From CAVVKW01 sp963749035 (GTDB lineage: Bacteria > Verrucomicrobiota > Verrucomicrobiia > Chthoniobacterales > JAATET01), in contig CAVVKW010000002.1 of NCBI GenBank assembly GCA_963749035.1, positions 1,054,001 to 1,118,000 of the forward strand: a stretch of DNA of 64,000 nt. The letters are read 5' to 3'. Both the position numbers and the translations under genes were made by a program. The stretch's first letter is position 1, and each line of letters begins with the position of its first letter. Below, in pieces: positions 44,140 through 53,282 of the stretch. Below the pieces are notes generated by a model, which saw only the letters and a list, made by a program, of their open reading frames with translations, searched no databases and was not told where the DNA came from.

Positions 44140-44210
44140 GGGCGCCGATCATCGACGGACTCGCGGGGGAGGCAAGTCTTCAGGTCGCGGCGGCGAGTTC
44201 AAACGGCTCG

Positions 44211-45614
44211 TCAGAGCAGCAGCCCGCGCAGGAAGAAGGCTGCCACGCTGAAGTAGATGACGATCCCGGTGACGTCGACGAAGGTTGCCACGAACGGGGC
44301 GCTCGAGGTCGCGGGATCAAGTCCACAGCGGCGGAGGACGAGCGGCAGCATGCTGCCGACGAGACTGCCCCAGAGGACGACCCCGGTCAGCGAAACCGCG
44401 ACGGTGGCGGCGACGTGGAGCCAGTAGTCGGTGAAGATCGGGTTAAACTGGGCGCTGACCGAGACGATGGCCAGACCGGTGAGACCGAGGGTGCCGCCGA
44501 TGGCGAGTCCGTTGAGGATTTCGCGAGTGAGCACGCGGAACCAGTCGCGGAGGCGGAGTTCGCCGACAGCGAGGGCGCGGATGACGAGCGTGGCGGCCTG
44601 CGATCCTGAGTTGCCCCCACTGGCGATGATGAGCGGCAGAAAAATGACGAGGACCGCGGCCTTCTCGATCTCGTTGTCGAAATACGCCATTGCGTTGGCG
44701 GTGAGGAGTCCGCCGAAGAAGAGAATGATGAGCCAGGGGCCGCGTTTGAGAAGCATTCGCCAGACGCTGAGTTCGAGATAGGGAAGTTCGAGGCGGGCGG
44801 ATCCGCCGACCTGCTGCATGTCGTCGGTCGCACGCTGCTCGGCGACGTCGAGGACGTCGTCGAGCGTCACGATGCCGAGAATTTTTCCGCTGCTACTCGT
44901 TACGGGGAGCGCGTAGAGGTCAGTCTGGCGAAAGATTTCGACCGCGCTCTCGGCGGAGTCTCCGGCGAGGAGCGAGATGAGGGTGTGCGAAACGAGGTCG
45001 CCTATTTTGTCGGTGGGGTCGGCGAGCAGGAGTTTGCGGATGCGAATCCCGTCGATGAGCTTTCCGCGAGGATCGATGACGTAAACGACGTTGAGCGTTT
45101 CGCTGTCGCGACCGTTGGCGTGAATGTGATCGAGGGCTTCGCGGACCGACATCGTCTTGGCGAGCGCCATGTAGTCGGGGGTCATCAGCCGACCGATGCT
45201 GTGCTCGTCGTATCCGAGGAGATGGGTGGCAATCTCACGCTCGCGAGCATCGAGGTGGCTGATGAGTTGCTTCTGGACGTGAGCGGGCACGTCTTCGAGG
45301 AGGGCCGTGCGATCGTCCGGCGCCATCTCGTCGAGAATCCCAGCGGCTTCCTGGGTCCCCAGCGCACGCAGGAGATCGAGTTGTTGCTCGGAGTGGAGGT
45401 ATTCGAAAGCGTCGGCCGCGAGGGCTTTCGGCAGCGAGCGAAAGGCGACGGCGCGGAGCTCGGGAGAAAGTTCGGTCAGCAGGTGAGCCAGCTCGAATGC
45501 CGGACGATCCTCGCAAAGCGCACGCAGTCCTGGCAGGTCCCGTTCTCGCACGAGGGTCTCAATCTCCGCGTGGGGATGGGAGTGCTGGGTGGTCGGGGTG
45601 CCGGACGATTCCAC
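44211..45614 (-). CDS. mgtE: Magnesium transporter MgtE
   Basis: This Mg2+ channel has 467 aa. Layout: an N-terminal domain of helical repeats (FRSLPKALAADAFEYLHSEQ, LLEDVPAHVQKQLISHLDAR), two CBS domains (about 135-260, MTPDYMALAKTMSVREALDH, DLYALPVTSSSGKILGIVTL), a connecting helix and five membrane helices. The pore region with GNSGSQAATLVIRALAVGEL and the last-helix Asp in FVATFVDVTGIVIYF are intact. Regulation is direct, by Mg2+ binding to the cytosolic domains. No M-box or other riboswitch was recognised upstream. Confidence 0.93.
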   Translation of the reverse strand: MESSGTPTTQHSHPHAEIETLVRERDLPGLRALCEDRPAFELAHLLTELSPELRAVAFRSLPKALAADAFEYLHSEQQLDLLRALGTQEAAGILDEMAPDDRTALLEDVPAHVQKQLISHLDAREREIATHLLGYDEHSIGRLMTPDYMALAKTMSVREALDHIHANGRDSETLNVVYVIDPRGKLIDGIRIRKLLLADPTDKIGDLVSHTLISLLAGDSAESAVEIFRQTDLYALPVTSSSGKILGIVTLDDVLDVAEQRATDDMQQVGGSARLELPYLELSVWRMLLKRGPWLIILFFGGLLTANAMAYFDNEIEKAAVLVIFLPLIIASGGNSGSQAATLVIRALAVGELRLRDWFRVLTREILNGLAIGGTLGLTGLAIVSVSAQFNPIFTDYWLHVAATVAVSLTGVVLWGSLVGSMLPLVLRRCGLDPATSSAPFVATFVDVTGIVIYFSVAAFFLRGLLL

Positions 45615-45918
45615 CCATGCGATAAACTCCGAGAGCTCGCGGGATTGGAAGAATTTTCGGCTGGGGGCGGCTCAACGGTTAATCTGCGCGTGCCGGGCAG
45701 CGCGAGCTGTCCTTCCTGGAACGGAAACTTCGGGCTGCCGGGATCGCCGGTGCCGAGGACGTTATCGAGATTCAAGGCGAACCGGCGTAGCAGGAAACCG
45801 AGAAGAACTCCTCACCGTCGCCGTCGAGTTGGCGAGAAAGCGTCATTGCCCCGGTGCGTCGATCCCGCGAGTCTCGGAGGTCGGGTGTCTATCCGTCCGG
45901 ACCCTGGCCAAAACTCCC
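45615..45918. other. 304 bp divergent intergenic region without recognised elements
   Basis: This lies between mgtE (minus) and the transglutaminase gene (plus), so it must hold promoters for both. I see no clear -35/-10 pair, hairpin or riboswitch. Weak open frames exist on both strands, such as a minus-strand frame from 45775 that overlaps mgtE, but they show no family motif. Confidence 0.5.
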
Positions 45919-46773
45919 ATGAAACGTATCCGCATCGCCCACCTGACTGAATACCGCTACGACCAGCCGGTGAGCTTCGGTCCTCATCGCGTGATCGTGC
46001 GTCCGCGGGAGGGTCACGACGTGCACATCGAGAGTTCGAAGTTGGAAATCTATCCCCGCGCCGATGTCCGCTGGCTGCGTGACATGTATGGGAATTCGAT
46101 CGCGAACGTGACCTTTCCGACGCTCGCCGATCGGTTGAGCGTCCTGAGCGAGGTCGTGGTCGCCAACTACCAGGAGAACCCCCTTGATTTCGTAATCGAC
46201 CCCTCGGCCACATCCTACCCGTTTCGATACGCGATGGACGAACAGCCGGAGCTGATTCCTTATCGCCTCTCGGCGTATCCGAACGACGGACCTGAGCTGC
46301 AAAACTGGCTGTCGGATTTCTACCGACCTGGACAATTGGTCGGAACCTTCGACCTCCTTTCCAGTCTGAATCACGCCATTCCCAAGCGGTTTATCTACAA
46401 ACGACGAGACGAGCCCGGCGTGCAGTCGCCTGCCTTGACGCTCGCGCTGGGATCGGGCTCCTGCCGAGACTTCGCGGCTTTGATGATGGAATCGGCGAGG
46501 GCTTGGGGGTTCGGCGCGAGATTTGTCAGCGGATACCTGGAAACGCCCCCGGGCGATCAACATGGGGCGACCCACGCTTGGACCGAGATCTACATTCCGG
46601 GTGCGGGTTGGCGTGGGTTCGACCCGACGAACAATACCTACGCCGGGTCGCAGCACGTGTCGGTCGCCGTGAACCGAGACCCAGAGAAAGCAAATCCGGT
46701 GACGGGTTCGTGGAGCGGCCCCCCTGGAGCCGCTCTCGGCATGAACGTGCAGGTCGAGGTCGTGCAGGTCTGA
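45919..46773 (+). CDS. Transglutaminase-like cysteine protease family protein
   Basis: This 284 aa protein has the bacterial transglutaminase N-terminal domain (RIRIAHLTEYRYDQPVSFGPHRVIVRPREG) and then the catalytic core. The core shows the Cys in LGSGSCRDFAALMMESARAW, the His in GATHAWTEIYIPG and the Asp in WRGFDPTNN. It probably acts as a protease or amidase in the cytoplasm, since no signal peptide is visible. The frame upstream to 45589 has no family features, so the ATG at 45919 is the start. Confidence 0.9.
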   Translation: MKRIRIAHLTEYRYDQPVSFGPHRVIVRPREGHDVHIESSKLEIYPRADVRWLRDMYGNSIANVTFPTLADRLSVLSEVVVANYQENPLDFVIDPSATSYPFRYAMDEQPELIPYRLSAYPNDGPELQNWLSDFYRPGQLVGTFDLLSSLNHAIPKRFIYKRRDEPGVQSPALTLALGSGSCRDFAALMMESARAWGFGARFVSGYLETPPGDQHGATHAWTEIYIPGAGWRGFDPTNNTYAGSQHVSVAVNRDPEKANPVTGSWSGPPGAALGMNVQVEVVQV

Positions 46774-46786
46774 GAGCCTTTAAAAA

Positions 46787-47803
46787 TCAGAAACCGCGAA
46801 ACGTCGGCGTGATGTCGGTATCGAGCGGAGATCCGCCGCGGGTCGGATACTGGTGGGAAGCGACGAAGGCGATCATCGCCGCGTTGTCGGTGCGAAGTGC
46901 GGGTGCGGCGAGGCGAAGATTGATTCCGCGTCGCTGCGTCAGGTCCTCGGCCCGCTCGCGGAGTCGCCGGTTCGAGCTGACGCCGCCGCTCAGCGCGAGG
47001 CAGGTTCGGCCCGTTTGCTCCAAAGCTCGCTCCGCTTTTCCGATCAGAACGTCGACGACTGCCTCCTGAAACGAGGCGCAGGCGTCCGGCAGTGCCGCCC
47101 GTTCGCGGTCAAAGCAATAGCGGACCGCCGTTTTCAAGCCGCTGAAGCTGAACTGAAAGTCGCCCGAGTGAAGCATGCTGCGCGGAAAGTCGTAGCGCGC
47201 CGCGTCGCCCTCGGAGGCCAGTCGATCGATCTCGACACCGCCCGGATACCCGAGACCGAGCAGCTTAGCGACCTTGTCGAAGGCCTCGCCCGCAGCGTCG
47301 TCCACCGTGGTCCCGAGAATGGAGGATTCCCCGTATCCCTTCACGTCGACCAGCAGCGTGTGGCCGCCACTGACCACCAGCGCGACGTGAGGGGTGATGG
47401 TTGCGTCACCGAAAAACGGCGAGAGCAGATGACCTTCCAGATGATTGATCGCGAGGAAGGGGCGCGCTCGAGCGATCGCGAGCGACTTGGCAAGCGCGAC
47501 GCCGACGAGGAGGGCGGCGGGGAGCCCCGGGCCGGTCGTGGCAGAAAAGTGGTCGATGGCGCTGAGCTCGATTCCGGCACGGCGCAGTGCAGTTAGCACG
47601 AGTTTGGGGAGCGCGTCGCCGTGATTCCGAGACGCGACTTCTGGGACGACTCCGCCGTATTCCGAATGAATGCTGGCCTGGGACCAGACTTCGCTGGCTA
47701 GAAGGTCGTCGTGACCCCGCAGGACCGCGACGGCCGTCTCGTCGCAGGACGTCTCGATCGCCAAGCCGATCGGCTTGGAGTCTCCGCTGAGAATCTCCCC
47801 CAC
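46787..47803 (-). CDS. tsaD: tRNA N6-adenosine threonylcarbamoyltransferase
   Basis: This enzyme transfers threonylcarbamoyl to A37 of ANN-decoding tRNAs. It has 338 aa, with AIETSCDETAVAVLRG at the start, the metal motif INHLEGHLLSPF (HxxxH), VSGGHTLLV, DDAAGEAFDKVAKLLGLGYPGG, and LSGGVSSNRRLRERAE near the end. All of these are intact. It is 11 bp downstream of the S41 protease gene and may be part of the birA-ctp-tsaD unit. Confidence 0.95.
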   Translation of the reverse strand: MGEILSGDSKPIGLAIETSCDETAVAVLRGHDDLLASEVWSQASIHSEYGGVVPEVASRNHGDALPKLVLTALRRAGIELSAIDHFSATTGPGLPAALLVGVALAKSLAIARARPFLAINHLEGHLLSPFFGDATITPHVALVVSGGHTLLVDVKGYGESSILGTTVDDAAGEAFDKVAKLLGLGYPGGVEIDRLASEGDAARYDFPRSMLHSGDFQFSFSGLKTAVRYCFDRERAALPDACASFQEAVVDVLIGKAERALEQTGRTCLALSGGVSSNRRLRERAEDLTQRRGINLRLAAPALRTDNAAMIAFVASHQYPTRGGSPLDTDITPTFRGF

Positions 47804-47814
47804 CGCGCGCGTGC

Positions 47815-49086
47815 CTATCCCTCGTCGATTTCCTTCGGCTTGTCCTTGTCGGCGTAAAGGAGAACCCCAGTGAGCGCGTCGACGGCGCGATCGAGCTGCG
47901 GATCAGCGATGGCGGTCGGTTGTTCCGATTCGGTGAGCCCCGGCACGGAGCGGCGACGGCGTTCACGGTAGAGATCTGCTTCTTCGGCAAGTGTCATCGT
48001 GCAGCGAATGTCGGGTTCGACACCGTATTCGTGAATCGGTTTTCGGCTCGGAGTGTAGTATTTCTGGGTCGTGAAACGCATCGCCGAGCCGTCGGGCAGC
48101 GACACGACGCTTTGAACTGAGCCTTTCCCAAAGGTCGTTTCGCCAACGAGGATTGCTCGCTGGAGATCCTTCAGCGCTCCGGCCACGATCTCGGAGCCGC
48201 TGGCGCTCGAGTTGTTGATGAGGATGGCGAGCGGATACGCACGGGGCTCACCGGACATCCCGCGCGTGACGTATTCCCGTGACGGCGAGCGCCCCTCGGT
48301 CGAGACGACTCGGGTGTTGGGCGGCAGAAACTCCGCGCAGACGTCGACGGCACTCCCGAGTAATCCGCCGGGGTTGAAACGAAGGTCCAGCACGAGTGCC
48401 TCCATCCCCTCGCCCTCGAGCCTATCGAGAGCCTTGGCGAGTTCGCCGGAGGTGGGCTCGTTGAACTGCTCGATCCGGACGTATCCGATCTTGTGACCGG
48501 CGGTTCGAACCTCTGGGAGAATCGACGCATCGACGACGCTCGGGACCTTGATGACGGCACGGGCGACGGTGACGTCTTTGAGTTCGCCGGTCGCCGGTTG
48601 CGCGATCGTGAGAGTGACTTTCTCCCCGGGCTCACCGCGGAGCATTTCCACCGCGTCGCCCATCGTTAGCCGGTCCGTCGCGACGTCGTTGATCTTTCGG
48701 ATCTGATCTCCGGGGAGGAGCCCTGCGGTGAATCCGGGCGTCCCATCCGACACGCCGATGATGGTGAGGACGCCGCCCTTCGTGGTGACGGTGACGCCCA
48801 AACCGCCGAATTCACTCTTGGTATCCTCCTGCATGCCGCGGAAGTCCCGCGGATCCATGAACGAACTGTGCGGGTCGAGTTCCGAGAGCATTCCTCGGAG
48901 CGCGCTGTAGGTAAGGTCTTTGAACGACGTTTTCTGCCCGTCCACGTAGTCCTGGCGAATGAGCTGCATCGCGCGGGCGAGGACGTGCATGTTGCCGTAA
49001 GGCGAATCCTCCTCGGCGTCTTCCCCTCGCACGTGGTCGCAGGCAAGGACGGAAATCAGGCCCAGACTGAGCGCAAGTTTTCTCAT
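47815..49086 (-). CDS. S41 family C-terminal processing peptidase
   Basis: This 423 aa secreted protease has a signal sequence ending near LISVLACDHVRG, with a Cys that could make it a lipoprotein. Then come the N-terminal helical region, a PDZ domain (about 95-175, FGGLGVTVTTKGG), and the catalytic core. The core has the Ser in LINNSSASGSEIVAGALKD and the Lys in ETTFGKGSVQSVV. It cleaves hydrophobic C-termini of envelope proteins. Its ATG overlaps the birA stop, a 4 bp coupling. Confidence 0.92.
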   Translation of the reverse strand: MRKLALSLGLISVLACDHVRGEDAEEDSPYGNMHVLARAMQLIRQDYVDGQKTSFKDLTYSALRGMLSELDPHSSFMDPRDFRGMQEDTKSEFGGLGVTVTTKGGVLTIIGVSDGTPGFTAGLLPGDQIRKINDVATDRLTMGDAVEMLRGEPGEKVTLTIAQPATGELKDVTVARAVIKVPSVVDASILPEVRTAGHKIGYVRIEQFNEPTSGELAKALDRLEGEGMEALVLDLRFNPGGLLGSAVDVCAEFLPPNTRVVSTEGRSPSREYVTRGMSGEPRAYPLAILINNSSASGSEIVAGALKDLQRAILVGETTFGKGSVQSVVSLPDGSAMRFTTQKYYTPSRKPIHEYGVEPDIRCTMTLAEEADLYRERRRRSVPGLTESEQPTAIADPQLDRAVDALTGVLLYADKDKPKEIDEG

Positions 49087-49739
49087 GCCGGGAAACTACC
49101 ACAATCTGGACGGCGCGAAAGGGCGGCGTAAAGATCCAGGACCTCGGTGGTGGGTGTGGCGTGCCGGGAATAGAGGCCGTGAATCTCCCCGAGGATCGAG
49201 ATGAGGAGCGCCTCGCGATCGACGGTCGATCCGGTGGCCAGCTCCAGCGAGGTGGCGGTGGATTGAAGTTCTATCGGGAAATCAGTCGCTGCGTGGCTGA
49301 CGTTCACGCCGATCCCGACGACGGCGAACGTCTCTTTGCCGGAGCGGGCTTCGGTGAGGATGCCTGCGACCTTCCGGCGATCGAAAAGAACGTCGTTCGG
49401 CAGCTTGATCCGCGGGCAGATTCCGGTTGTCTTCTCAATGCCGGTGGCGACGGCAACGGCGACGAGCGGGGTGACGAGATCGAGTTGGCTGGCCCACGCG
49501 GGGCGAAGCAGCAGCGAGAACCAGAGGCCGAGCCCGGCTGCCGAATCCCAGCGACGCCCGAATTGTCCCCGGCCGTTGGTCTGACGATCCGCGACGACCA
49601 CCTCCCCTTCCGCCGCGCCGGAGAGTGCGAGTTGGCGGACGAGGTCGTTCGTCGAGGCGGTCTCACGGTAGATCGTAACGCGCCCGCCCACGGCGTCGCG
49701 GACGCGGTCGGGATCGATGTCGAAGGTCCTAAGGGCCAC
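49083..49739 (-). CDS. birA: Biotin-[acetyl-CoA-carboxylase] ligase, short form
   Basis: This is a group I biotin protein ligase of 218 aa without the N-terminal DNA-binding domain. It has TIYRETASTNDLVRQLA at the start, the biotinyl-AMP loop NGRGQFGRRWDS, LKLPNDVLFDRRKVAGILTE-type core (seen as IKLPNDVLFDRRKVAGI) and VVGIGVNVSHA. It biotinylates the carrier domain of acetyl-CoA carboxylase and cannot act as repressor. It opens the birA-protease-tsaD group. Confidence 0.93.
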   Translation of the reverse strand: MALRTFDIDPDRVRDAVGGRVTIYRETASTNDLVRQLALSGAAEGEVVVADRQTNGRGQFGRRWDSAAGLGLWFSLLLRPAWASQLDLVTPLVAVAVATGIEKTTGICPRIKLPNDVLFDRRKVAGILTEARSGKETFAVVGIGVNVSHAATDFPIELQSTATSLELATGSTVDREALLISILGEIHGLYSRHATPTTEVLDLYAALSRRPDCGSFPA

Positions 49740-49805
49740 TGGATTGCAGAAAATGGCTGAGATAGTGAAACTTCATCGAAGGTGGATTTCGTGTTTGGAA
49801 ATGAC

Positions 49806-50624
49806 TTAGCCACCGAGAAAGAAGCGCGCCATCAGTTCAGGCTGCGACTGCACGCCGAGATGGCGGAAGACCTGCTTAACGTAGCTGTCGGACGTGTGCC
49901 TTGAGATTCCGAGTTCTGCTGCGATTCGCGAGCGGTCGAATCCCTGGAGTAGCATCTCGTGCACGAGCCAGCCTTGGGGCGGTAGGTCCGGCACCTTCGC
50001 TCCCAAATCTCCCGGCCACCCCATTTCGTGCAGCCACGGGATTTCTGTGAGCAGCAGATGCACGATCAATCGCTCGCACTCGGTAAATAGCGGGCGCCCC
50101 AATCTCCGGTAGCATCCGATCCCGCTCACGCCCCCATTCGCTAAGGGTCGGTGAATGATGCAGCGAGGAGCGATGTCCGCATCGGCCCACATCTTTCCCC
50201 ACTCCGAACTTTCGAACTCCGCGTAATCGAAAATGTCCTGCACGTTCGCGGTGACCTGCTGACCCGTGGCGCTAAGTTCGACCAGCAGCGGCTGCGAATA
50301 TTCCGCCAACGCTGGGTGGGCTTGAATCCGAAGGAACTTCGGCATCTGCTCAGCAGAGATGCCCCGAGTTTCGAATCCTACGTAGACCGGCTTTTTCCCA
50401 GGATCAGTGGCCGCCGCCAGCACCCAAGCAACGTAATCGGCGGAGACGAGCTGCGCCATACCATCGAGCAGGTATCTCTTTCGGTCGATCACGGACGCAC
50501 GAAGCGAGCACACTGCTCCAATCAAGTGTACGACCCGGCGCACGTCCTCAGTCGAAAGACTGCTACCAGCCTTATCAAACCGACCGAGCGGTGTTGCTGC
50601 TGGTGGATCCCCCACGCTTGCCAT
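49806..50624 (-). CDS. LuxR-type regulator, accessory-region family (member A)
   Basis: The 272 aa protein has an N-terminal domain of about 200 residues that I cannot assign to a named family. Shared landmarks are DVRRVVHLIGAV, LDGMAQLVSADYVAW, FLRIQAHPALAEYSQPLL and CYRRLGRPLFTECERLIVHL. The C-terminal LuxR helix-turn-helix is LLQGFDRSRIAAELGISRHT then SDSYVKQVFRHLGV. The same architecture recurs in five other genes of this window. I chose the ATG at 50624; the frame continues upstream without features. It is on the opposite strand from the four-gene array and flanks the frameshifted surface-protein gene. Confidence 0.85.
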   Translation of the reverse strand: MASVGDPPAATPLGRFDKAGSSLSTEDVRRVVHLIGAVCSLRASVIDRKRYLLDGMAQLVSADYVAWVLAAATDPGKKPVYVGFETRGISAEQMPKFLRIQAHPALAEYSQPLLVELSATGQQVTANVQDIFDYAEFESSEWGKMWADADIAPRCIIHRPLANGGVSGIGCYRRLGRPLFTECERLIVHLLLTEIPWLHEMGWPGDLGAKVPDLPPQGWLVHEMLLQGFDRSRIAAELGISRHTSDSYVKQVFRHLGVQSQPELMARFFLGG

Positions 50625-50929
50625 GATTTTGTTCTGAGATGTATCTGCCCAGACCAGCGTCGGCAATAAAATCGTGCTGTCTGTCCGCACCGCTGCACCT
50701 GCGCTCACTTTTCGAGAGCTGGCCTCTCCGTTTCTCTGGAACAATTGCGACGCCCATGGCTTCGACACCTCGTCGAGACGAACAAACCAGAGCAACAAGG
50801 ATCGGCCCGCGAAACCTTGAGGCTACGGGCGCACCTCCCGTCAAACCAAGCCGGATCCGGCTTGAAAATCCGAGCAACCCTTCCCTTACCGATGACGCAC
50901 GGCAATAGGATGCGACGAATCCCCTCGTC

Positions 50930-51868
50930 TCGCCTCAACGGCTGATATCGTTCCTTCGGTGCCCGGATGAGCACCATCATTGCGAGCAACGCAAGGATGC
51001 CCGGTGCGTGATTGTGAGGCTCTGGGACGGCGACCACGGCTACTCCGGTCGGATTGTTCAGTCCGGTAATTAGCTCCGAGTTGATTGTCGAAACGTCGAA
51101 AGCTAATTTTCCGATTCGGTTGCTTGGTGATGGTCCGGAGGTTACTGGGCCTTGCGCGACAAAGAGGCTACCGTCGAAGATCGCCAGTTCGCGTGGGCTC
51201 GAGAGACCGGTGATTAGGAACGGATCGACCGTTGTGCAGCTATCGTGTAGCGCCCAATTTTGGCGTTACTGTTGTCTGAAACGAATAAGTCATTGCCGTC
51301 CACGGCCACTCCGTTCACTTGACCGAGGCCTGTGACCAAGGACGAATTCACCACTGACCCCGCTGTCGTGTAGAGGCTGATCTTCTGGGCTTGAAATTCC
51401 GCGATGTAGTTTAATGAACCCACGACCGCCAGTTGAGTTGGCGTGCCAAGTCCGGTGATCAAGGACGCGTTGATCTCGGATCCGTCAACATTCCAGGCCC
51501 CGACTGTCCCGGTATTCCACGACGAGACATAGATTGCCCCGCCGGTCACCGTCAGCCCCGAGGGGTGCCCAGCGATGCCCGTGACGAGGGGCTCATTGAT
51601 CGCGGAGCCGTCAAGATTGTAGCGGCCCACGGTCCCCGCCCCGGTGCTCCCGCTTACACTGAGAGTGAAAAGTTCCCCTTGGAAGATCGATGCGCTACGA
51701 AAGCCGATTCCCGGTCCAGCCGGAATCAGCTCTGCATCAAATCGCACGGCCGTTGAACCCGTATTTTGCGATCGAGCTGGGAATCCCGTTATTAGGATTG
51801 CCATTGTTGGCCACAAAAATCTGGGCGGCGAGGCTGCTCAATGCGGTCAATCCCAGTGCCGTATTCAC
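50930..51868 (-). pseudogene. Frameshifted PEP-CTERM beta-propeller surface protein
   Basis: On the minus strand a signal peptide (TALGLTALSSLAAQIFVANN) from a GTG at 51868 runs into repeats of the type GRYNLDGSAINEPLVTGIAG and GAWNVDGSEINASLITGLG. The end is a PEP-CTERM sorting signal (VAVPEPHNHAPGILALLAMM, then VLIRAPKERY). These parts are not in one frame. The first frame stops at 51739, the middle repeats are shifted by one, and near 51225-51240 the frame returns to the first one. So two compensating indels break the gene, unless they are sequencing errors. No ATG start is seen. Intact homologues would be anchored and processed by exosortase. Confidence 0.65.
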
Positions 51869-52149
51869 TGCGCACGAGGACCTAAAGAAATTCGATTTTT
51901 TCGTCTGTTATTCGGTAAATTATTGTTCGCTGACGTTTAGTTGACTTCACACCTGCGTAAACCTCCTAGCTATCACCCAATTAGGAGTCTGAGCGCCAAA
52001 GTCGAACGGACGGCAAAAAGGGGCACCCTGGCAGGAGAGAAGTCCTATCGCGCTGGTCGTCTGGAACCCAGCCGCACGCAGAACGGGCACCGGTTGGGCA
52101 AACGCGGGTCCGCGATCGCGAATCATGCCTTAACGCAATGGAGAATGCC

Positions 52150-52356
52150 TCACCGATTTGTTTCCACGCCGGCAATTAGGGCTGAGCCTTCCGCAATCGT
52201 GCATCCCTTGGCGTTTGGGAGTCTCATTGCGCCGCTCGGCTTAATCCGAGCCTCCACGTTTGTCAAATGCCGAGCAACTTCTCGATAAAATTCCGTTGTG
52301 AAATCGGCCCCGAAGTCGAACTGCTCTGCGTCTACAATGCTCGTTGGTTTATTCAT
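52150..52356 (-). CDS. Small ORF behind the conserved GC-hairpin element, possibly a remnant
   Basis: From the ATG at 52356 the frame encodes 68 aa (KPTSIVDAEQFDFGADFTTE, then FYREVARHLTNVEARIKPSG). It has no signal peptide and I recognise no family. I list it because the conserved hairpin motif lies 32 bp before the ATG in the same orientation, as it does before the two secreted proteins. It may be the remnant of another target gene: downstream the frame ends early, and no other convincing coding continues to 51960. Low confidence. Confidence 0.35.
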   Translation of the reverse strand: MNKPTSIVDAEQFDFGADFTTEFYREVARHLTNVEARIKPSGAMRLPNAKGCTIAEGSALIAGVETNR

Positions 52357-52388
52357 GCCGACATCGCCTAGCCACATGATGGCATCTC

Positions 52389-52413
52389 GCCTACCCCCCA
52401 AATCAGGGGGGCG
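52389..52413 (-). promoter_or_regulatory. Conserved GC-hairpin element, copy 1
   Basis: Reading on the minus strand: GCCCCCCTGATTTGGGGGG then TAGGC. It ends 32 bp before the ATG of the small minus-strand ORF at 52356. Copies 2 and 3 (55686 and 59545) share CCCCCTRATTTGGGGGG and TAGGC and also sit 30-31 bp before start codons. The C and G runs can pair as a hairpin with a 6-7 base loop. It could be a protein-binding site, or a structured leader in RNA. Confidence 0.65.
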
Positions 52414-52448
52414 GTCAGATAAAATGCAATTCGCGGTAAAATTGACAG

Positions 52449-53282
52449 ATGCGAGCGTTATCGGTATCCCGACCGTTTAAGATGTTGGCGGTCGCAGATG
52501 CAGGTTTCCTCAGCGGACGTGACGCCCGGGCTATCGTCGAGCTTCTAGGGCGCGTATCGGAGGATGGCGGAGGCAGACCGAATCAGCGCAAGCTGCTGAT
52601 GGACGGGCTGTGCGACCTCGTTCACGCCGATTGCTGGGTGTGGGGCGTTTTCGAGTTCGTGAGCGAGGGTGCTTTGCCCGGCTTTGCCATCCAGCAGTCG
52701 GGGGGGTTCAGCCGGGAAAGGCTCGCGAAATATCTTCGTGCCAACGAGCATCGTGATCTCGGGCCGATCTCCGCTCCGTTGTTCGAGCTCGCTCGACGTG
52801 AGGGTCGGCAGATCACGCGGATGCGTCAACAGACCGATCCGAACGATTCCTTTGCTCAGAGCGGGGCCTACGCATTGTGGGCAGACGCCGACGTCTCGCC
52901 CGGTATTCTTTCGTTGCGTCCAACGGACACGCCGACGATCGGATTCATGAGCGTCTATCGTCGCATGGCCGCTCCCCTCTACACGGAGCGGGAGGCGCGC
53001 ATCGCCCACATCGTCCTCACGGAAATCCCGTGGTTGCATGAGAATGACTCGACGGGTTCCGACCTGCCGTGGGACCGACTTGGGCCCCGCCACGTCACCA
53101 TCACGAACCTCTTGTTAGCCGGCTTCACCCGCGGGGAGATCGCCGGGCGTCTCGGCCTCTCGCCTCATACGATCGGTGGGTATGTAAAAGAAATTTACGC
53201 GAGCTTTGGGGTCACTTCACAGCCAGCGCTCATGCGTCGATTTTTCGAAGGGGATGGCGCGGACGGGTTACATACGCCTTGA
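52449..53282 (+). CDS. LuxR-type regulator, first gene of four-gene array (member B)
   Basis: This 277 aa protein has the same architecture as the other five. N-terminal landmarks are DARAIVELLGRV, LLMDGLCDLVHADCWVWG, FAIQQSGGFSRERLAKYL, ITRMRQQT and YRRMAAPLYTEREARIAHIV, followed by EIPWLHEND. The C-terminal LuxR domain has LLLAGFTRGEIAGRLGLSPH then TIGGYVKEIYASFGV. The ATG at 52449 is used; a second at 52482 is also possible. Its stop overlaps the TTG start of the next regulator. There is no receiver domain and no known autoinducer domain, so the input is unknown. Confidence 0.87.
   Translation: MRALSVSRPFKMLAVADAGFLSGRDARAIVELLGRVSEDGGGRPNQRKLLMDGLCDLVHADCWVWGVFEFVSEGALPGFAIQQSGGFSRERLAKYLRANEHRDLGPISAPLFELARREGRQITRMRQQTDPNDSFAQSGAYALWADADVSPGILSLRPTDTPTIGFMSVYRRMAAPLYTEREARIAHIVLTEIPWLHENDSTGSDLPWDRLGPRHVTITNLLLAGFTRGEIAGRLGLSPHTIGGYVKEIYASFGVTSQPALMRRFFEGDGADGLHTP

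Noticed and set aside
45476..45775. Minus-strand frame before mgtE
   Set aside because: It overlaps mgtE in another frame and has no ribosome site or family features.
51941..52288. Plus-strand frame of 115 codons
   Set aside because: No domain, basic shadow-like composition, and it overlaps the small minus-strand ORF behind the conserved element.
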